This document shows, piece by piece, positions 8,421 to 16,657 of a stretch of DNA of 64,000 nt. This DNA comes from Nocardia cyriacigeorgica. GTDB taxonomy: Bacteria > Actinomycetota > Actinomycetes > Mycobacteriales > Mycobacteriaceae. The notes beneath the pieces are model-generated. The model had not been told where the DNA came from and did not search any database. It worked only from the letters and a program-made list of their open reading frames with translations. A program made the translations under genes and the position numbers. Each line of letters begins with the position of its first letter. Position 1 is the stretch's first letter. The stretch is from positions 248,001 to 312,000 of the forward strand of contig NZ_VBUT01000001.1 of the NCBI RefSeq assembly GCF_005863245.1, in the 5' to 3' direction.

Positions 8421-9887
8421 TTGACGCACGCGCGACTTGACCACATCGAGGAGGAATCCTCACGCGGCATCGTCCGCGCACCGGACCTGACCAGGGTTAC
8501 CATTCTGGCCAAACATACCCAGGTGGACATGGCCATCCCGGTGGATGTACCGGTCGCTCTGGTGATTCCGAGCGTGGTCGACATGGTCGCCCAGCACAGC
8601 CGCACCAACGATTTCGACAATGAGGGTGAACGCTTCGAGCCGGCCGAATGGGTACTGGCGCGCATCGGTCACCCGCCGTTCTCCAACTCGTTGAGCCTCG
8701 GTGAACACGGCGTCCGCGACGGCGAACTGCTGATGCTGGAGAGTGCGGCACACACCGCGCCCACACCGCTGTTCGACGACATCATGTACAACGTCGCGAT
8801 CGCCGACGCCGACCATTTCAAGGGTTGGACGCCGAAAACCGCGCGCATCACCGGCTCGATCCTCGCCGCGTTCACCATGCTCGCCGGATGTGTCGGCCTG
8901 CTGGCCGCTCCCGACGCCATGGCCGGCTGGATCACCGGCTCCATCGCGCTCGGCGTGACAATCCTGCTCGTGGTAGCGGGCATGGTGCTGAGCCGGATGT
9001 ACGGCGACACCGCCACCGCGCTCGTACTCGGCGGCTGTGCGCTGCCGACGGCGTTCACCTCGGGCATGCTCATCGTCCCCGACCACTACGGCTGGGCGAA
9101 CTTCCTGCTCGGTTCGGTGCTGCTCGGAGCGACAGCGATCCTGGCCTGGCGCGTCACCGGTGTCGGGCTCGGCCTGTTCATCGGTGCGAGCGCGCTGGCG
9201 GTCTACGCCGTGCCCGCCTCGCTCGTCGGTTTGCTGACCGACCAGCCGGTGCGCGCGATCGGGGCCGTCGCCGCTGCCCTTGGTCTCGCCGGATTGTCGC
9301 TGGCGCCGCGGGTTTCGATGCTGCTGTCGAAGCTCCCGCTGCCGCCGGTGCCCTCGCCCGGCACCCCGATCGACCCGACCGAGGACGATCCGGACGACCA
9401 CCGGGCGCTGCCGACGATGGAAGCGCTGCGCGCCAAGTCCGAACGCGCCCGCATGTACCTGAGCGGTCTGGTCTCGGCCACCACCCTGGTCACCGCGATC
9501 GGCGCACTGGCCGCCACCGACCCCACCGGCGAGGGCTACTACTGGCAGGGCATCGCGCTGGCGCTGGTCTGCGCCGTGGTGCTGATGTTCCGCAGCCGCA
9601 CCTACGCCGGCGCCGAGCAGGCCGTCGTGCTGATCGCGGGCGGTGCGGCGATCGTGCTGATCATGCTGATCGGCATGAGCTTCGTCGCCGAACTGCCACT
9701 GGCGGTGTTCGGCGCCGCGATGGTCATGCTGATCGCCGCGCTGATCCTGGGCATCATCATCCCGAACCAGTCGGCAACCCCGCCGATGCGCCGCGCGGTC
9801 GAACTGCTCGAATACGCGTTCGTCGCGGCCGTGCTGCCTCTGGTGTTCTGGGTGGCCTCGCTCTACTCCCTCGTTCGCGGGCTGTGA
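8421..9887 (+). CDS. eccD4: ESX-4 membrane channel protein EccD4
   Basis: About 488 residues. The N-terminal ~90 residues form a ubiquitin-like cytosolic domain (VTILAKHTQVDMAIPVDVPV). About eleven hydrophobic transmembrane helices follow to the C-terminus, the normal EccD plan. EccD dimers line the inner-membrane ESX channel with EccB, EccC and EccE. I place the start at TTG 8421 because a TGGGGGAG site lies immediately upstream and earlier in-frame codons lack conserved sequence. A longer start is possible. The stop overlaps the mycP4 GTG by 4 bp (GTGA), so the two are translationally coupled. A soluble loop at about residues 300-340 is rich in Pro and Asp. Confidence 0.9.
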   Translation: MTHARLDHIEEESSRGIVRAPDLTRVTILAKHTQVDMAIPVDVPVALVIPSVVDMVAQHSRTNDFDNEGERFEPAEWVLARIGHPPFSNSLSLGEHGVRDGELLMLESAAHTAPTPLFDDIMYNVAIADADHFKGWTPKTARITGSILAAFTMLAGCVGLLAAPDAMAGWITGSIALGVTILLVVAGMVLSRMYGDTATALVLGGCALPTAFTSGMLIVPDHYGWANFLLGSVLLGATAILAWRVTGVGLGLFIGASALAVYAVPASLVGLLTDQPVRAIGAVAAALGLAGLSLAPRVSMLLSKLPLPPVPSPGTPIDPTEDDPDDHRALPTMEALRAKSERARMYLSGLVSATTLVTAIGALAATDPTGEGYYWQGIALALVCAVVLMFRSRTYAGAEQAVVLIAGGAAIVLIMLIGMSFVAELPLAVFGAAMVMLIAALILGIIIPNQSATPPMRRAVELLEYAFVAAVLPLVFWVASLYSLVRGL

Positions 9888-11299
9888 ACGGGCGCCTTCG
9901 CGTCACGGCCGCCGCCCTGACGCTGGGTTTCAGCGCGTCGTTCGGGTTGAGTTTGGGCCAGGGTGTCGCGTATGCGGATCGGCCGCCGCCGATCGATATG
10001 GGGAAGTTGCCGCCCGGTGACCCCGCGGTGCCGCCGGAACCGACCGAGCAGAAGTCGAATACGCCGTGTGCGAGTACCCAGCGCGGTGGGGACGGGCCGA
10101 CCATCCCGGAACCGCAACGGGCGCTTGATCTGCCACACGCGTGGAAATTCTCTCGCGGGGCAGGTCAGACCATTGCGGTCATCGACACCGGTGTCACGCC
10201 GCATCCACGGCTGCCTGGGCTGATGCCCGGCGGTGACTATGTCGCCGCCGGCGGTGATGGTCTGCAGGACTGCGATGCCCATGGCACGGTCGTGGCCGGT
10301 CTGATCGCCGCCAGTCAAGTGGACGGTCAAGGCTTTTCCGGTGTCGCGCCCGATGCGCGGATCCTGTCGATCCGGCAGACCAGTGGCAAGTTCCAGAAGA
10401 AGGGGCGTTCCACCGAGCAGCGTCCGGAGGATCCGCCGGACGGCTACGGCAATATCGACGCACTCGCCTCGGCCGTGCGCCGGGCCGCCGATCGCGGCGT
10501 ATCGGTGATCAATATTTCGCTGGTTCTCTGTGTACCCGGATCGCACAATCCCGCAGACTCGGCGCTCGGGGCGGCCCTGCGCTATGCGACGGTGGAGAAG
10601 AACGTGGTGGTCGTGGCCGCAGCCGGAAACAAGGACCAGACGTCCAAGTGCGGGGCGGGGAATCCGGACGTCGACCCGCTCGATCCGACAGCCGATCTCT
10701 GGGAAAACCTGACCACCAACGTCACCCCTGCCCGCTACGACGATTACGTGCTCACAGTCGGCTCGATCGGACCGGACGGTCAACCCTCGGACTTCACTGT
10801 GCCCGGCCCGTGGGTCGATATCGCAGCGCCCGGTGAGGGAATCGTCTCCCTGGACCCCCTGAGCGACGGAACCATCGTCGCGAAGGGCGACCCGGACAAG
10901 ATCACCACCCTGCAGGGCACCAGCTTTGCCGCCCCGTATGTTTCGGGTGTAGTCGCACTGGTTCGGTCCCGTTTCCCGCATCTGAGCGCCCAGGAGGTCA
11001 TCAAGCGACTGCAGGCCACCGCCCATGCGCCCGCCGAGGGCTGGAACCCCTTTATCGGATACGGCGCGGTGGATCCCGTCGCAGCGCTCACCAACGAGGT
11101 GCCCGACACCCCATTGCAGGCCAAGCAGCCGAGCCCGGCCAAGAGCATCCAGCTCCCGGTCCCCACTCCCCCGCCACCGCCGGACAATCTGGCACGCAAT
11201 GTGGCGCTGATCGGCACCGGAATCATCGGCGGCACACTGGTTCTGGGTTACTTGGCCTCGTTCCCGATCCGTCGCCGGTTCGGGGTGCGGGAGGACTGA
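9884..11299 (+). CDS. mycP4: mycosin MycP4, membrane-anchored subtilisin-like protease
   Basis: A 471-residue S8 serine protease on the outer face of the cytoplasmic membrane that stabilises the ESX-4 complex and cleaves substrates. An N-terminal signal peptide (about 1-27, ending AYAD) precedes the catalytic domain. The triad is Asp101 (VIDTG), His133 (DAHGT) and Ser347 (GTSFAAP). A Pro-rich linker, one C-terminal transmembrane helix (about 435-460) and a short basic cytoplasmic tail complete the mycosin plan. The GTG start at 9884 overlaps the eccD4 stop and gives a good signal peptide. Longer in-frame readings upstream are antisense noise within eccD4. A strong terminator follows. Confidence 0.93.
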   Translation: MNGRLRVTAAALTLGFSASFGLSLGQGVAYADRPPPIDMGKLPPGDPAVPPEPTEQKSNTPCASTQRGGDGPTIPEPQRALDLPHAWKFSRGAGQTIAVIDTGVTPHPRLPGLMPGGDYVAAGGDGLQDCDAHGTVVAGLIAASQVDGQGFSGVAPDARILSIRQTSGKFQKKGRSTEQRPEDPPDGYGNIDALASAVRRAADRGVSVINISLVLCVPGSHNPADSALGAALRYATVEKNVVVVAAAGNKDQTSKCGAGNPDVDPLDPTADLWENLTTNVTPARYDDYVLTVGSIGPDGQPSDFTVPGPWVDIAAPGEGIVSLDPLSDGTIVAKGDPDKITTLQGTSFAAPYVSGVVALVRSRFPHLSAQEVIKRLQATAHAPAEGWNPFIGYGAVDPVAALTNEVPDTPLQAKQPSPAKSIQLPVPTPPPPPDNLARNVALIGTGIIGGTLVLGYLASFPIRRRFGVRED

Positions 11300-11333
11300 G
11301 CACCGGCGCGCCCGGCCGACACCTCTTGATCAG

Positions 11334-11370
11334 ACGAATACGGCCCGCCGTGATGGCGGGCCGTATTCGT
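11334..11370 (+). terminator. Rho-independent terminator after mycP4
   Basis: A perfect 16-bp stem (11334-11349 with 11355-11370, arm ACGAATACGGCCCGCC) with a 5-nt loop is followed by TTGTTT. It is a textbook intrinsic terminator for the eccD4-mycP4 transcript. Confidence 0.88.
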
Positions 11371-11490
11371 TTGTTTCTGGAAGCTACCTGCAGCGAACAC
11401 TCCACCAATAGTGAACCCTCAATGGGGCGCTTAACGCCGAACTGCAGGCACGACAGCGCCCGTTCGACGCCATCCATCAGTGAAATGCGC

Positions 11491-11520
11491 AGGCGGCCGC
11501 CGGAAGTCCGACGGCCGCCT
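11491..11520 (-). terminator. hairpin terminator after eccB4
   Basis: A 9-bp GC-rich stem (AGGCGGCCG at 11491-11499 with CGGCCGCCT at 11512-11520) sits just past the eccB4 stop codon on the minus strand. The 120 bp between this and the mycP4 terminator shows nothing recognisable. Confidence 0.65.
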
Positions 11521-11524
11521 CATC

Positions 11525-12997
11525 TCACTTCCCAGCCGCGACCGGCTGCTGCGCAGGTGACGGATCCGGCGCGACGCCGTCGTGCGCCACCATCGCCTCT
11601 TCGCGGCCGAGGCTCGGGCCGTTGGCGAGGAGGCCGACGATCGGCCAGGGGGCCGGTTCGGCGTTGTCGGGGAGGCCGAGGGCCTTGACGGCTTCGGCGT
11701 TCTTGATGCCGTAGCGGACGCCGGTGTCGGCGACGTAGAACAGGGAGTCCTTGCGGCGGCTGTCGGGTTCGATGCCGGTGGTTTGGACGTAGGCGCCCGA
11801 ACCCGGTGGGATGTAGGCGGAGTCGGCGTTGGGGCCGGAGCCGTCGGCTTGGGCCAGCGGGACCAGTTTGGCCTTCTCCGACATCGGCAGGGTGACGCCG
11901 GTAATCACCGAGAGTTCTGCCCGGTTGCCGGAATCCTCGGTGGCGGTGGTGATCGGCTTCCAGGACAGGCAGGTCACCGGCTGGTCCTTGGCTTCCACGA
12001 TCGACGGTGCGGTGACCGGGTAGTCGTCCACGCGCAGGGCGTTGGAGACGTCGGCCCTGGTGCGCACGGTCTGGTTGATGGTGGTGTCGCCGGTGGGCTG
12101 TGGGTTGGAGTTGCGGATGATGTCGGCCGTCAGCGGTGAGATCCGCTGCAGGCCGTCGCGCAGCACCACGTAGTTCTCGGCTTCGTCTGCGGTGGAGACC
12201 TGGACGACGGTGCCGATGCGGAAATCGCCGATCGGCTTGTCCGGGATGCCACCCGGGTCGACGATCTGCGGCGGCTTGATCTCCAGCACTTCGGGAATCG
12301 CGTTCAGCAGGCCTTCGCTGATCGGGCGCGGGGTCATGCCGGTGATGTTCAGTGCGTCGGTGACGGCGCGGTCGGTCATGTCGACGCGGGCGCGTTTACG
12401 GTCGTACACCAGGTAGGTGGCGTCGTCGCCCTGCACGAGCAGCGCCTTGTCGCCGCCCATGACCGAGGCCTTCTCCCCCAGTTCGGGATCGCCTGCCAGC
12501 ACGGAGGTGGTGAGGTCGCGGCCGCCATCCATTTTCATGGAGTCGCACACCGACCAGGCGCGGCCCTTGCCGTCCTTGTCGAAATTCAGCACGCCGGGCG
12601 CACCGGGGATGCCGATCAGCGGCCCGCGTGCCTTCTTACCGAGCTCGGATTCCTTGACGATGACGGCCTTGGGCGCATCACCCGCGGCGAGCCGCGCAGA
12701 GGCCAGGTTGAGCGCGGGATGGACGACGTCGTTGAGGACGACGTACACCGCACCCGATTCCTTGCCGATCAGGATCTTGTTGTCGCCGATTTTGTCCTGC
12801 GGGCGTAGCAGGGCCAGCACACCGCAACCGGCCAGCACCACGATGCCGAGAATGAGCCCGGCGGCGTAGGCGCGCGACTGGGAGCGCATGGGATCGTGCA
12901 GCATTCGCACGTCCCGGCGCACCAGGGCGTGCTCCATCCGGCGCACCAGGAAGCGGTAACCGCTCACCTGCCAGCGCGTAGTGGGTTTTGAAGGCAT
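11525..12997 (-). CDS. eccB4: ESX-4 core component EccB4
   Basis: A 490-residue single-pass membrane protein of the ESX-4 core. The cytosolic N-terminus is the conserved MPSKPTTRWQVSGYRFLVRR followed by HALVRRDVRMLHDPMRSQ. One transmembrane helix lies at about 45-67. The remainder is the large periplasmic part with R-domain repeats (LYVVL-like ESGAVYVVLNDVVHPALNLASARL, then SLFYVADTGVRYGI). The start is ATG 12997, just after a GGAGGAAT site; the longer frame upstream lacks similarity. It is divergent from eccE4 across 112 bp and convergent with mycP4. Confidence 0.94.
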   Translation of the reverse strand: MPSKPTTRWQVSGYRFLVRRMEHALVRRDVRMLHDPMRSQSRAYAAGLILGIVVLAGCGVLALLRPQDKIGDNKILIGKESGAVYVVLNDVVHPALNLASARLAAGDAPKAVIVKESELGKKARGPLIGIPGAPGVLNFDKDGKGRAWSVCDSMKMDGGRDLTTSVLAGDPELGEKASVMGGDKALLVQGDDATYLVYDRKRARVDMTDRAVTDALNITGMTPRPISEGLLNAIPEVLEIKPPQIVDPGGIPDKPIGDFRIGTVVQVSTADEAENYVVLRDGLQRISPLTADIIRNSNPQPTGDTTINQTVRTRADVSNALRVDDYPVTAPSIVEAKDQPVTCLSWKPITTATEDSGNRAELSVITGVTLPMSEKAKLVPLAQADGSGPNADSAYIPPGSGAYVQTTGIEPDSRRKDSLFYVADTGVRYGIKNAEAVKALGLPDNAEPAPWPIVGLLANGPSLGREEAMVAHDGVAPDPSPAQQPVAAGK

Positions 12998-13109
12998 GAT
13001 TCCTCCCCCGAACAGTGCTCGCGTCCGCGGAACACAGTACAGTTCCCGGGGACTCTTGTTCAGCTCGGCCACACCGGAGGCGGCCGATACGGGTACTTGG
13101 GGGACGACG
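12998..13109. promoter_or_regulatory. divergent eccB4/eccE4 promoter region
   Basis: A 112-bp spacer between oppositely oriented eccB4 and eccE4. It contains both ribosome sites (GGAGGAAT for eccB4, TTGGGGGA for eccE4). A shared or back-to-back promoter is expected from the arrangement, but no box was confidently read. Confidence 0.45.
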
Positions 13110-14753
13110 ATGGCCGAACCTGCCGGCGCGGGACCGCGCCCGCTGCTGGGTCGCATCTCGCTGCGCAACCTGATGATCGCGCAATTCGTTGGGCTCGTCG
13201 CGGGTGCGATCGCACTGCTGGCCGGGCTCGGCGTCTGGCCCGCGGTCGGTATCGGTGTGGTGGCCGGGTTGATTCCGCTGATCCCGGTCGGGCGGCGGGT
13301 GCTGCTGGATTGGATCGGCACCGGCGTCGGCTATCTCATCCAGCGCGACTACGAGATCGGCGACACCGTCGACTTCCGCGGCCCCGATGGGCGTTCGCTC
13401 GGCCTGTACTGGGACGGCAGCCGCGTGGTGACGGTCGTCGAGGTGCTCGCTCCCAAGGGCGGGCTGACTCGCATCGCCCGCACCACCGTGCACGCCTCAC
13501 ATCTGCTGCCGCTGCCGGAGCTGGCGCAATGCCTGACCCAGCACGACATCCTGCTCAGCGGCATCGACATCATCAGCCACGGCCACCGCAGCCGCGCCGG
13601 CACGCCCGCGGGCAAGATCTACGAATCGCTGCTCGGCCCGCTGCCCGCCACCGCCCACCGCACGGTGTGGCTGGCCATCAGCTTCGACGCGGTGGCCTGC
13701 CCCGGCGCGGCCGAACGGCGCGGCGGCGGTAACGAGGGCGCCTCGCGTGCGGTCACCATCGCGACGCAGCGGATCATGCGCGCGCTCGAGGACGCCGACT
13801 GCAATGCCCGTATCCTCACCGCCCCGGAAATCCGTAAGGCGGTCTTGCAGATCACCGCCGGCTACGATCCGCGCACCCTGACCCAGCGTTGGCGGTATGC
13901 CGAGCTGGGCAACAGCGTGAATATCGGTGGCGCGGTCGACCCGAAGAAGCTCGGCTCGGATCTGCTGGCCCAGTTGTGGGTGGCGCCCTCGCGTGGCACC
14001 ACGGTGGCGGTGCGGTTGCGTCCCGGTAGCAGTGCCGAGTCGGTGAATATCGGTGCGGCCTGGCGGTTGACGGCGCGTGAGCTGCCCGAACGCACCAAGC
14101 ACGAGGGCATGGTGTCGATGAATGGCAGGCACCGTGACGGGCTGCTCGCACATCTGCCGATCGGCATCCCCGATGTGGACGACACCGTCCCGATGTCGGA
14201 GTACCCGATCGACGTGATCGGCGCGCTGCACCTGCCGTCCTCGGGTTGCGGTCAGCTGATCGGCTCCGACGACGAGGGCAACGGTGTCGCGGTCCGCATC
14301 ATCGGTGCCGGCATCTCGACGGTGTACGTGGCCGGTGAGCTCTACCTGGCGCAGCAGCTGGTGTTCCGCGCCCTCGCCGTCGGTGAGCGGATCCTGATCC
14401 GCACCGATCGCGCGCACGCCTGGGAGAACCTGGTCACCACGATCGGCAACCCGGAGCGGCTGACCATCGCGGTGGAAACCCACCAGTCCGACGCCGGATT
14501 CACCGCGACCGTCGTCGACGGTGTGCTCGCTCCCGCCCCGCATGCCGGTGTCACCACCATCTATGTGACCGGTGATCCGATGGGCTGGCCGGCGACCAAG
14601 CCGGATCTGTCGATCCAGCAGCCGGGTGCGATCGGCAACCACGTGGTGTTGCGTACCGGCACCGCGCAGGTGGATCTGACGCTGGTGTCCATTCCGCGCG
14701 AGGCCACCTACATCGGTCAGCCGCGCGGACGCCGCGCCATGGCGCACCAGTAG
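13110..14753 (+). CDS. eccE4: ESX-4 core component EccE4
   Basis: About 547 residues. Two transmembrane helices lie at about 20-65 (IAQFVGLVAGAIALLAGLG, VGIGVVAGLIPLIPVG), followed by a long cytosolic domain. HRTVWLAISFD and WRYAELGNSVNIGG fall in regions shared with the second EccE in this window, which confirms the family. EccE sits at the periphery of the ESX membrane complex. The start at ATG 13110 follows a TTGGGGGA site. M. tuberculosis ESX-4 lacks an eccE gene, whereas M. abscessus ESX-4 has one, so this locus represents the complete form. Its 3' end is only 22 bp from the convergent FMN reductase gene, with no hairpin between. Confidence 0.9.
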   Translation: MAEPAGAGPRPLLGRISLRNLMIAQFVGLVAGAIALLAGLGVWPAVGIGVVAGLIPLIPVGRRVLLDWIGTGVGYLIQRDYEIGDTVDFRGPDGRSLGLYWDGSRVVTVVEVLAPKGGLTRIARTTVHASHLLPLPELAQCLTQHDILLSGIDIISHGHRSRAGTPAGKIYESLLGPLPATAHRTVWLAISFDAVACPGAAERRGGGNEGASRAVTIATQRIMRALEDADCNARILTAPEIRKAVLQITAGYDPRTLTQRWRYAELGNSVNIGGAVDPKKLGSDLLAQLWVAPSRGTTVAVRLRPGSSAESVNIGAAWRLTARELPERTKHEGMVSMNGRHRDGLLAHLPIGIPDVDDTVPMSEYPIDVIGALHLPSSGCGQLIGSDDEGNGVAVRIIGAGISTVYVAGELYLAQQLVFRALAVGERILIRTDRAHAWENLVTTIGNPERLTIAVETHQSDAGFTATVVDGVLAPAPHAGVTTIYVTGDPMGWPATKPDLSIQQPGAIGNHVVLRTGTAQVDLTLVSIPREATYIGQPRGRRAMAHQ

Positions 14754-14775
14754 CACACCGCTCGGTTCGCGCCGA

Positions 14776-15342
14776 TCACCCCGGATACGGATCCGATACC
14801 CGGGCGGCCCGCACAGTCCTACCCCACCAGGCTAATTGGCCGAGCATGCGCTGTGCCGAGTCGATGGCCGCGCCGTCCTGCGTGTGCCCCTGCGCGTCGA
14901 ACCGTTTCTTGGCCTGATGGAAGCTGACGGTCTCGCGCACCGACACCATGTGGATCTCGGCCACCACTTGACGCAGCTGCTCGACCGCGCGCAGCCCGCC
15001 CGACAGACCGCCGTAGGCGACGAATCCGATCGGCTTGGCCCGCCACTCGTGTTTGGCGCTGTCGAGGGCTGTTTTCAATGAGGCCGGGTAGCCGTGGTTG
15101 TACTCGGAGGTGACGGCGACGAATGCGTCGGCGGCGGCCAGCCGGGCCCGGAACCGTTGCACCTCGGGTGTTTCGGTGAGGTCGACCGGTAGCGGGGTGT
15201 CGATGAGATCGATGACGCCGACCTCGAATTCCGGCCGCTCGCGCGCGGTGCGCAGGAACCAGTCGGCGACCACCGGCGCGAACCGTTCCGGTCGCACACT
15301 GGCGACGATGACCTCGAGGCGCAACGGGGTGGTGGTGTCCAC
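14776..15342 (-). CDS. NAD(P)H-dependent FMN reductase family protein
   Basis: A 188-residue flavodoxin-like reductase that would use NAD(P)H to reduce FMN or quinone/azo-type acceptors in the cytosol. Family marks are the N-terminal beta strand with VIVASVRPER for FMN phosphate binding, SEYNHGYPASLKTALDS in the middle and YGGLSGG near residue 110, the typical flavin-ring and phosphate contacts of this group. Length is normal. It lies 23 bp downstream of the MTA phosphorylase gene in the same direction and is probably co-transcribed with it. No link to secretion is apparent. The precise electron acceptor cannot be deduced. Confidence 0.88.
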   Translation of the reverse strand: MDTTTPLRLEVIVASVRPERFAPVVADWFLRTARERPEFEVGVIDLIDTPLPVDLTETPEVQRFRARLAAADAFVAVTSEYNHGYPASLKTALDSAKHEWRAKPIGFVAYGGLSGGLRAVEQLRQVVAEIHMVSVRETVSFHQAKKRFDAQGHTQDGAAIDSAQRMLGQLAWWGRTVRAARVSDPYPG

Positions 15343-15365
15343 GGCGCGAGCCTATACCGGCGCGG

Positions 15366-16175
15366 TCAGGGCAGTTCGAACGGCAGCGAGACGCCGGCGT
15401 GCACCTGACAGCGGTCGCAGGTGCCGGTGCCGTCGACGGCGGCGATCGCGCGCCGGATGAGCGCCTTGAACGGGGTGATGTTCTTTTCGAACTCGGCGAA
15501 GACGTCGGTGGCGTGCACACCGTCGCCCTCCTCCAGGCCCGCATCGAGATCGGTCACCAGAGCGACTGCGGCGTAACACATTTCCAGTTCCCGGGCGAGC
15601 ACGGCTTCGGGATGGCCGGTCATGTTCACCAGTTCCCAGCCCTGGGCGGCGAACCAGCGGCTCTCGGCGCGGGTGGAGAAGCGCGGCCCCTGCACCACGA
15701 CCATGGTGCCCGAGTCCCGCATCGGCAGGGCGTCGCCTGCCGCGCCGATGGCGGCGGTGCGCAGTTCGTCGCAGTACGGGTCGGCGAAGGAGACGTGCAC
15801 GCCGCCGGCGTCGAAGAAGGTCTGCGGACGCCCGGAGGTGCGGTCGACCAACTGGTCCGGTACCGCGACCGTGCCCGGCCCCCCGTCGGGGCGCAGACTA
15901 CCGACCGCGCAGGGCGCGAAGATCCGCCGCACGCCCAGCGACCGCAACGCCCACATATTCGCCTGATAGGGCAGGGTGTGCGGGGAGAACTCGTGCCGCT
16001 TCCCGTGGCGCGGCAGGAACGCGACCGGCCTGCCCTCGACTTCTCCGACCGCGACCGGTGCGCTCGGCGCGCCGTAGGGTGTGTCGACCTCGACGGCCAC
16101 CGCCTCGTGATCGAAGAAGTCGTAGAAGCCGCTGCCGCCGATGACGGCGATCGCGGGCCGGGCATGCGAGCTCAT
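15366..16175 (-). CDS. mtnP: S-methyl-5'-thioadenosine phosphorylase
   Basis: A 269-residue purine phosphorylase of the MTAP/PNP type. It would split methylthioadenosine with phosphate into adenine and methylthioribose-1-phosphate for methionine salvage. Visible motifs are the phosphate-binding IGGSGFYDF at the N-terminus, FLPRHGKRHEFSPH and NMTGHPEAVLARELEMCY. The Asp in VTDLDAG near the C-terminus favours 6-aminopurine substrates over guanosine/inosine. The start ATG at 16175 gives the conserved N-terminus; its ribosome site is weak and a longer start cannot be excluded. It is divergent from csoR across 145 bp that contain a copper-box palindrome. Some actinobacterial homologues also act on adenosine, so specificity is not certain. 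Confidence 0.85.
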   Translation of the reverse strand: MSSHARPAIAVIGGSGFYDFFDHEAVAVEVDTPYGAPSAPVAVGEVEGRPVAFLPRHGKRHEFSPHTLPYQANMWALRSLGVRRIFAPCAVGSLRPDGGPGTVAVPDQLVDRTSGRPQTFFDAGGVHVSFADPYCDELRTAAIGAAGDALPMRDSGTMVVVQGPRFSTRAESRWFAAQGWELVNMTGHPEAVLARELEMCYAAVALVTDLDAGLEEGDGVHATDVFAEFEKNITPFKALIRRAIAAVDGTGTCDRCQVHAGVSLPFELP

Positions 16176-16260
16176 GGCGACGATTGTGCCGCCCGTATCG
16201 CGCGCCGGCGCCGAGAGGTGGGCGATTCGGCGCTCACCTGACAATTCCCAGCGCCCGGTG

Positions 16261-16275
16261 TACCCTAGGGGGGTA
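16261..16275. promoter_or_regulatory. CsoR/RicR-type copper operator
   Basis: TACCC, five bases (TAGGG), then GGGTA exactly matches the TACCC-N5-GGGTA palindrome known for actinobacterial CsoR/RicR operators. It lies 46 bp upstream of the csoR-like start codon, as expected for autoregulation. Confidence 0.7.
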
Positions 16276-16320
16276 TTGAGAACCGGACCGCCGACCCGGC
16301 GGGCAACGAGGAGGCAGTCG

Positions 16321-16653
16321 GTGACACCCAGCCCGTCGCAGAACAACGACCACACCGCGCACGACCATTCCGCCCACGGCTACATCACCGCCAAGGACGA
16401 CTACCTCAAGCGGCTGCGCCGCATCGAGGGCCAGGCGCGCGGACTGCAACGCATGGTCGAAGAAGAAAAATACTGCATCGACATCCTCACACAGGTCTCG
16501 GCGATGACCAAGGCCCTGCAGGCGGTGGCCATGGGCCTGCTCGAGGACCACATCAGCCACTGCGTCGTCGACGCGGCGGTGGCGGGCGGCCCGGAGGCCG
16601 ACGCCAAGATCAAAGAGGCCACCGACGCCATCGCGCGGATGGTGCGTTCTTGA
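16321..16653 (+). CDS. csoR: CsoR-family copper-sensing repressor
   Basis: A 110-residue all-helical repressor that releases DNA on Cu(I) binding. The three metal ligands of copper-type CsoR are present: Cys52 (EKYCIDIL), His77 and Cys81 (DHISHC, the H-x3-C pair). Their presence separates it from persulfide-sensing CstR and formaldehyde-sensing FrmR relatives. The N-terminal 20 residues are His-rich (HTAHDHSAHGY), a common extra in this family that may bind metal. The GTG start at 16321 has an ACGAGGAGG site 6-8 bp upstream and follows the copper box. No copper ATPase or metallothionein gene is adjacent, so it either autoregulates only or controls distant targets. Confidence 0.88.
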   Translation: MTPSPSQNNDHTAHDHSAHGYITAKDDYLKRLRRIEGQARGLQRMVEEEKYCIDILTQVSAMTKALQAVAMGLLEDHISHCVVDAAVAGGPEADAKIKEATDAIARMVRS

Positions 16654-16657
16654 CCGT

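Noticed and set aside
5584..8424. A 946-codon open frame antisense to eccC4
   Set aside because: Its composition (Val/Gly/His/Asp-rich) is what high-GC codon bias leaves on the opposite strand; eccC4 has all family motifs.
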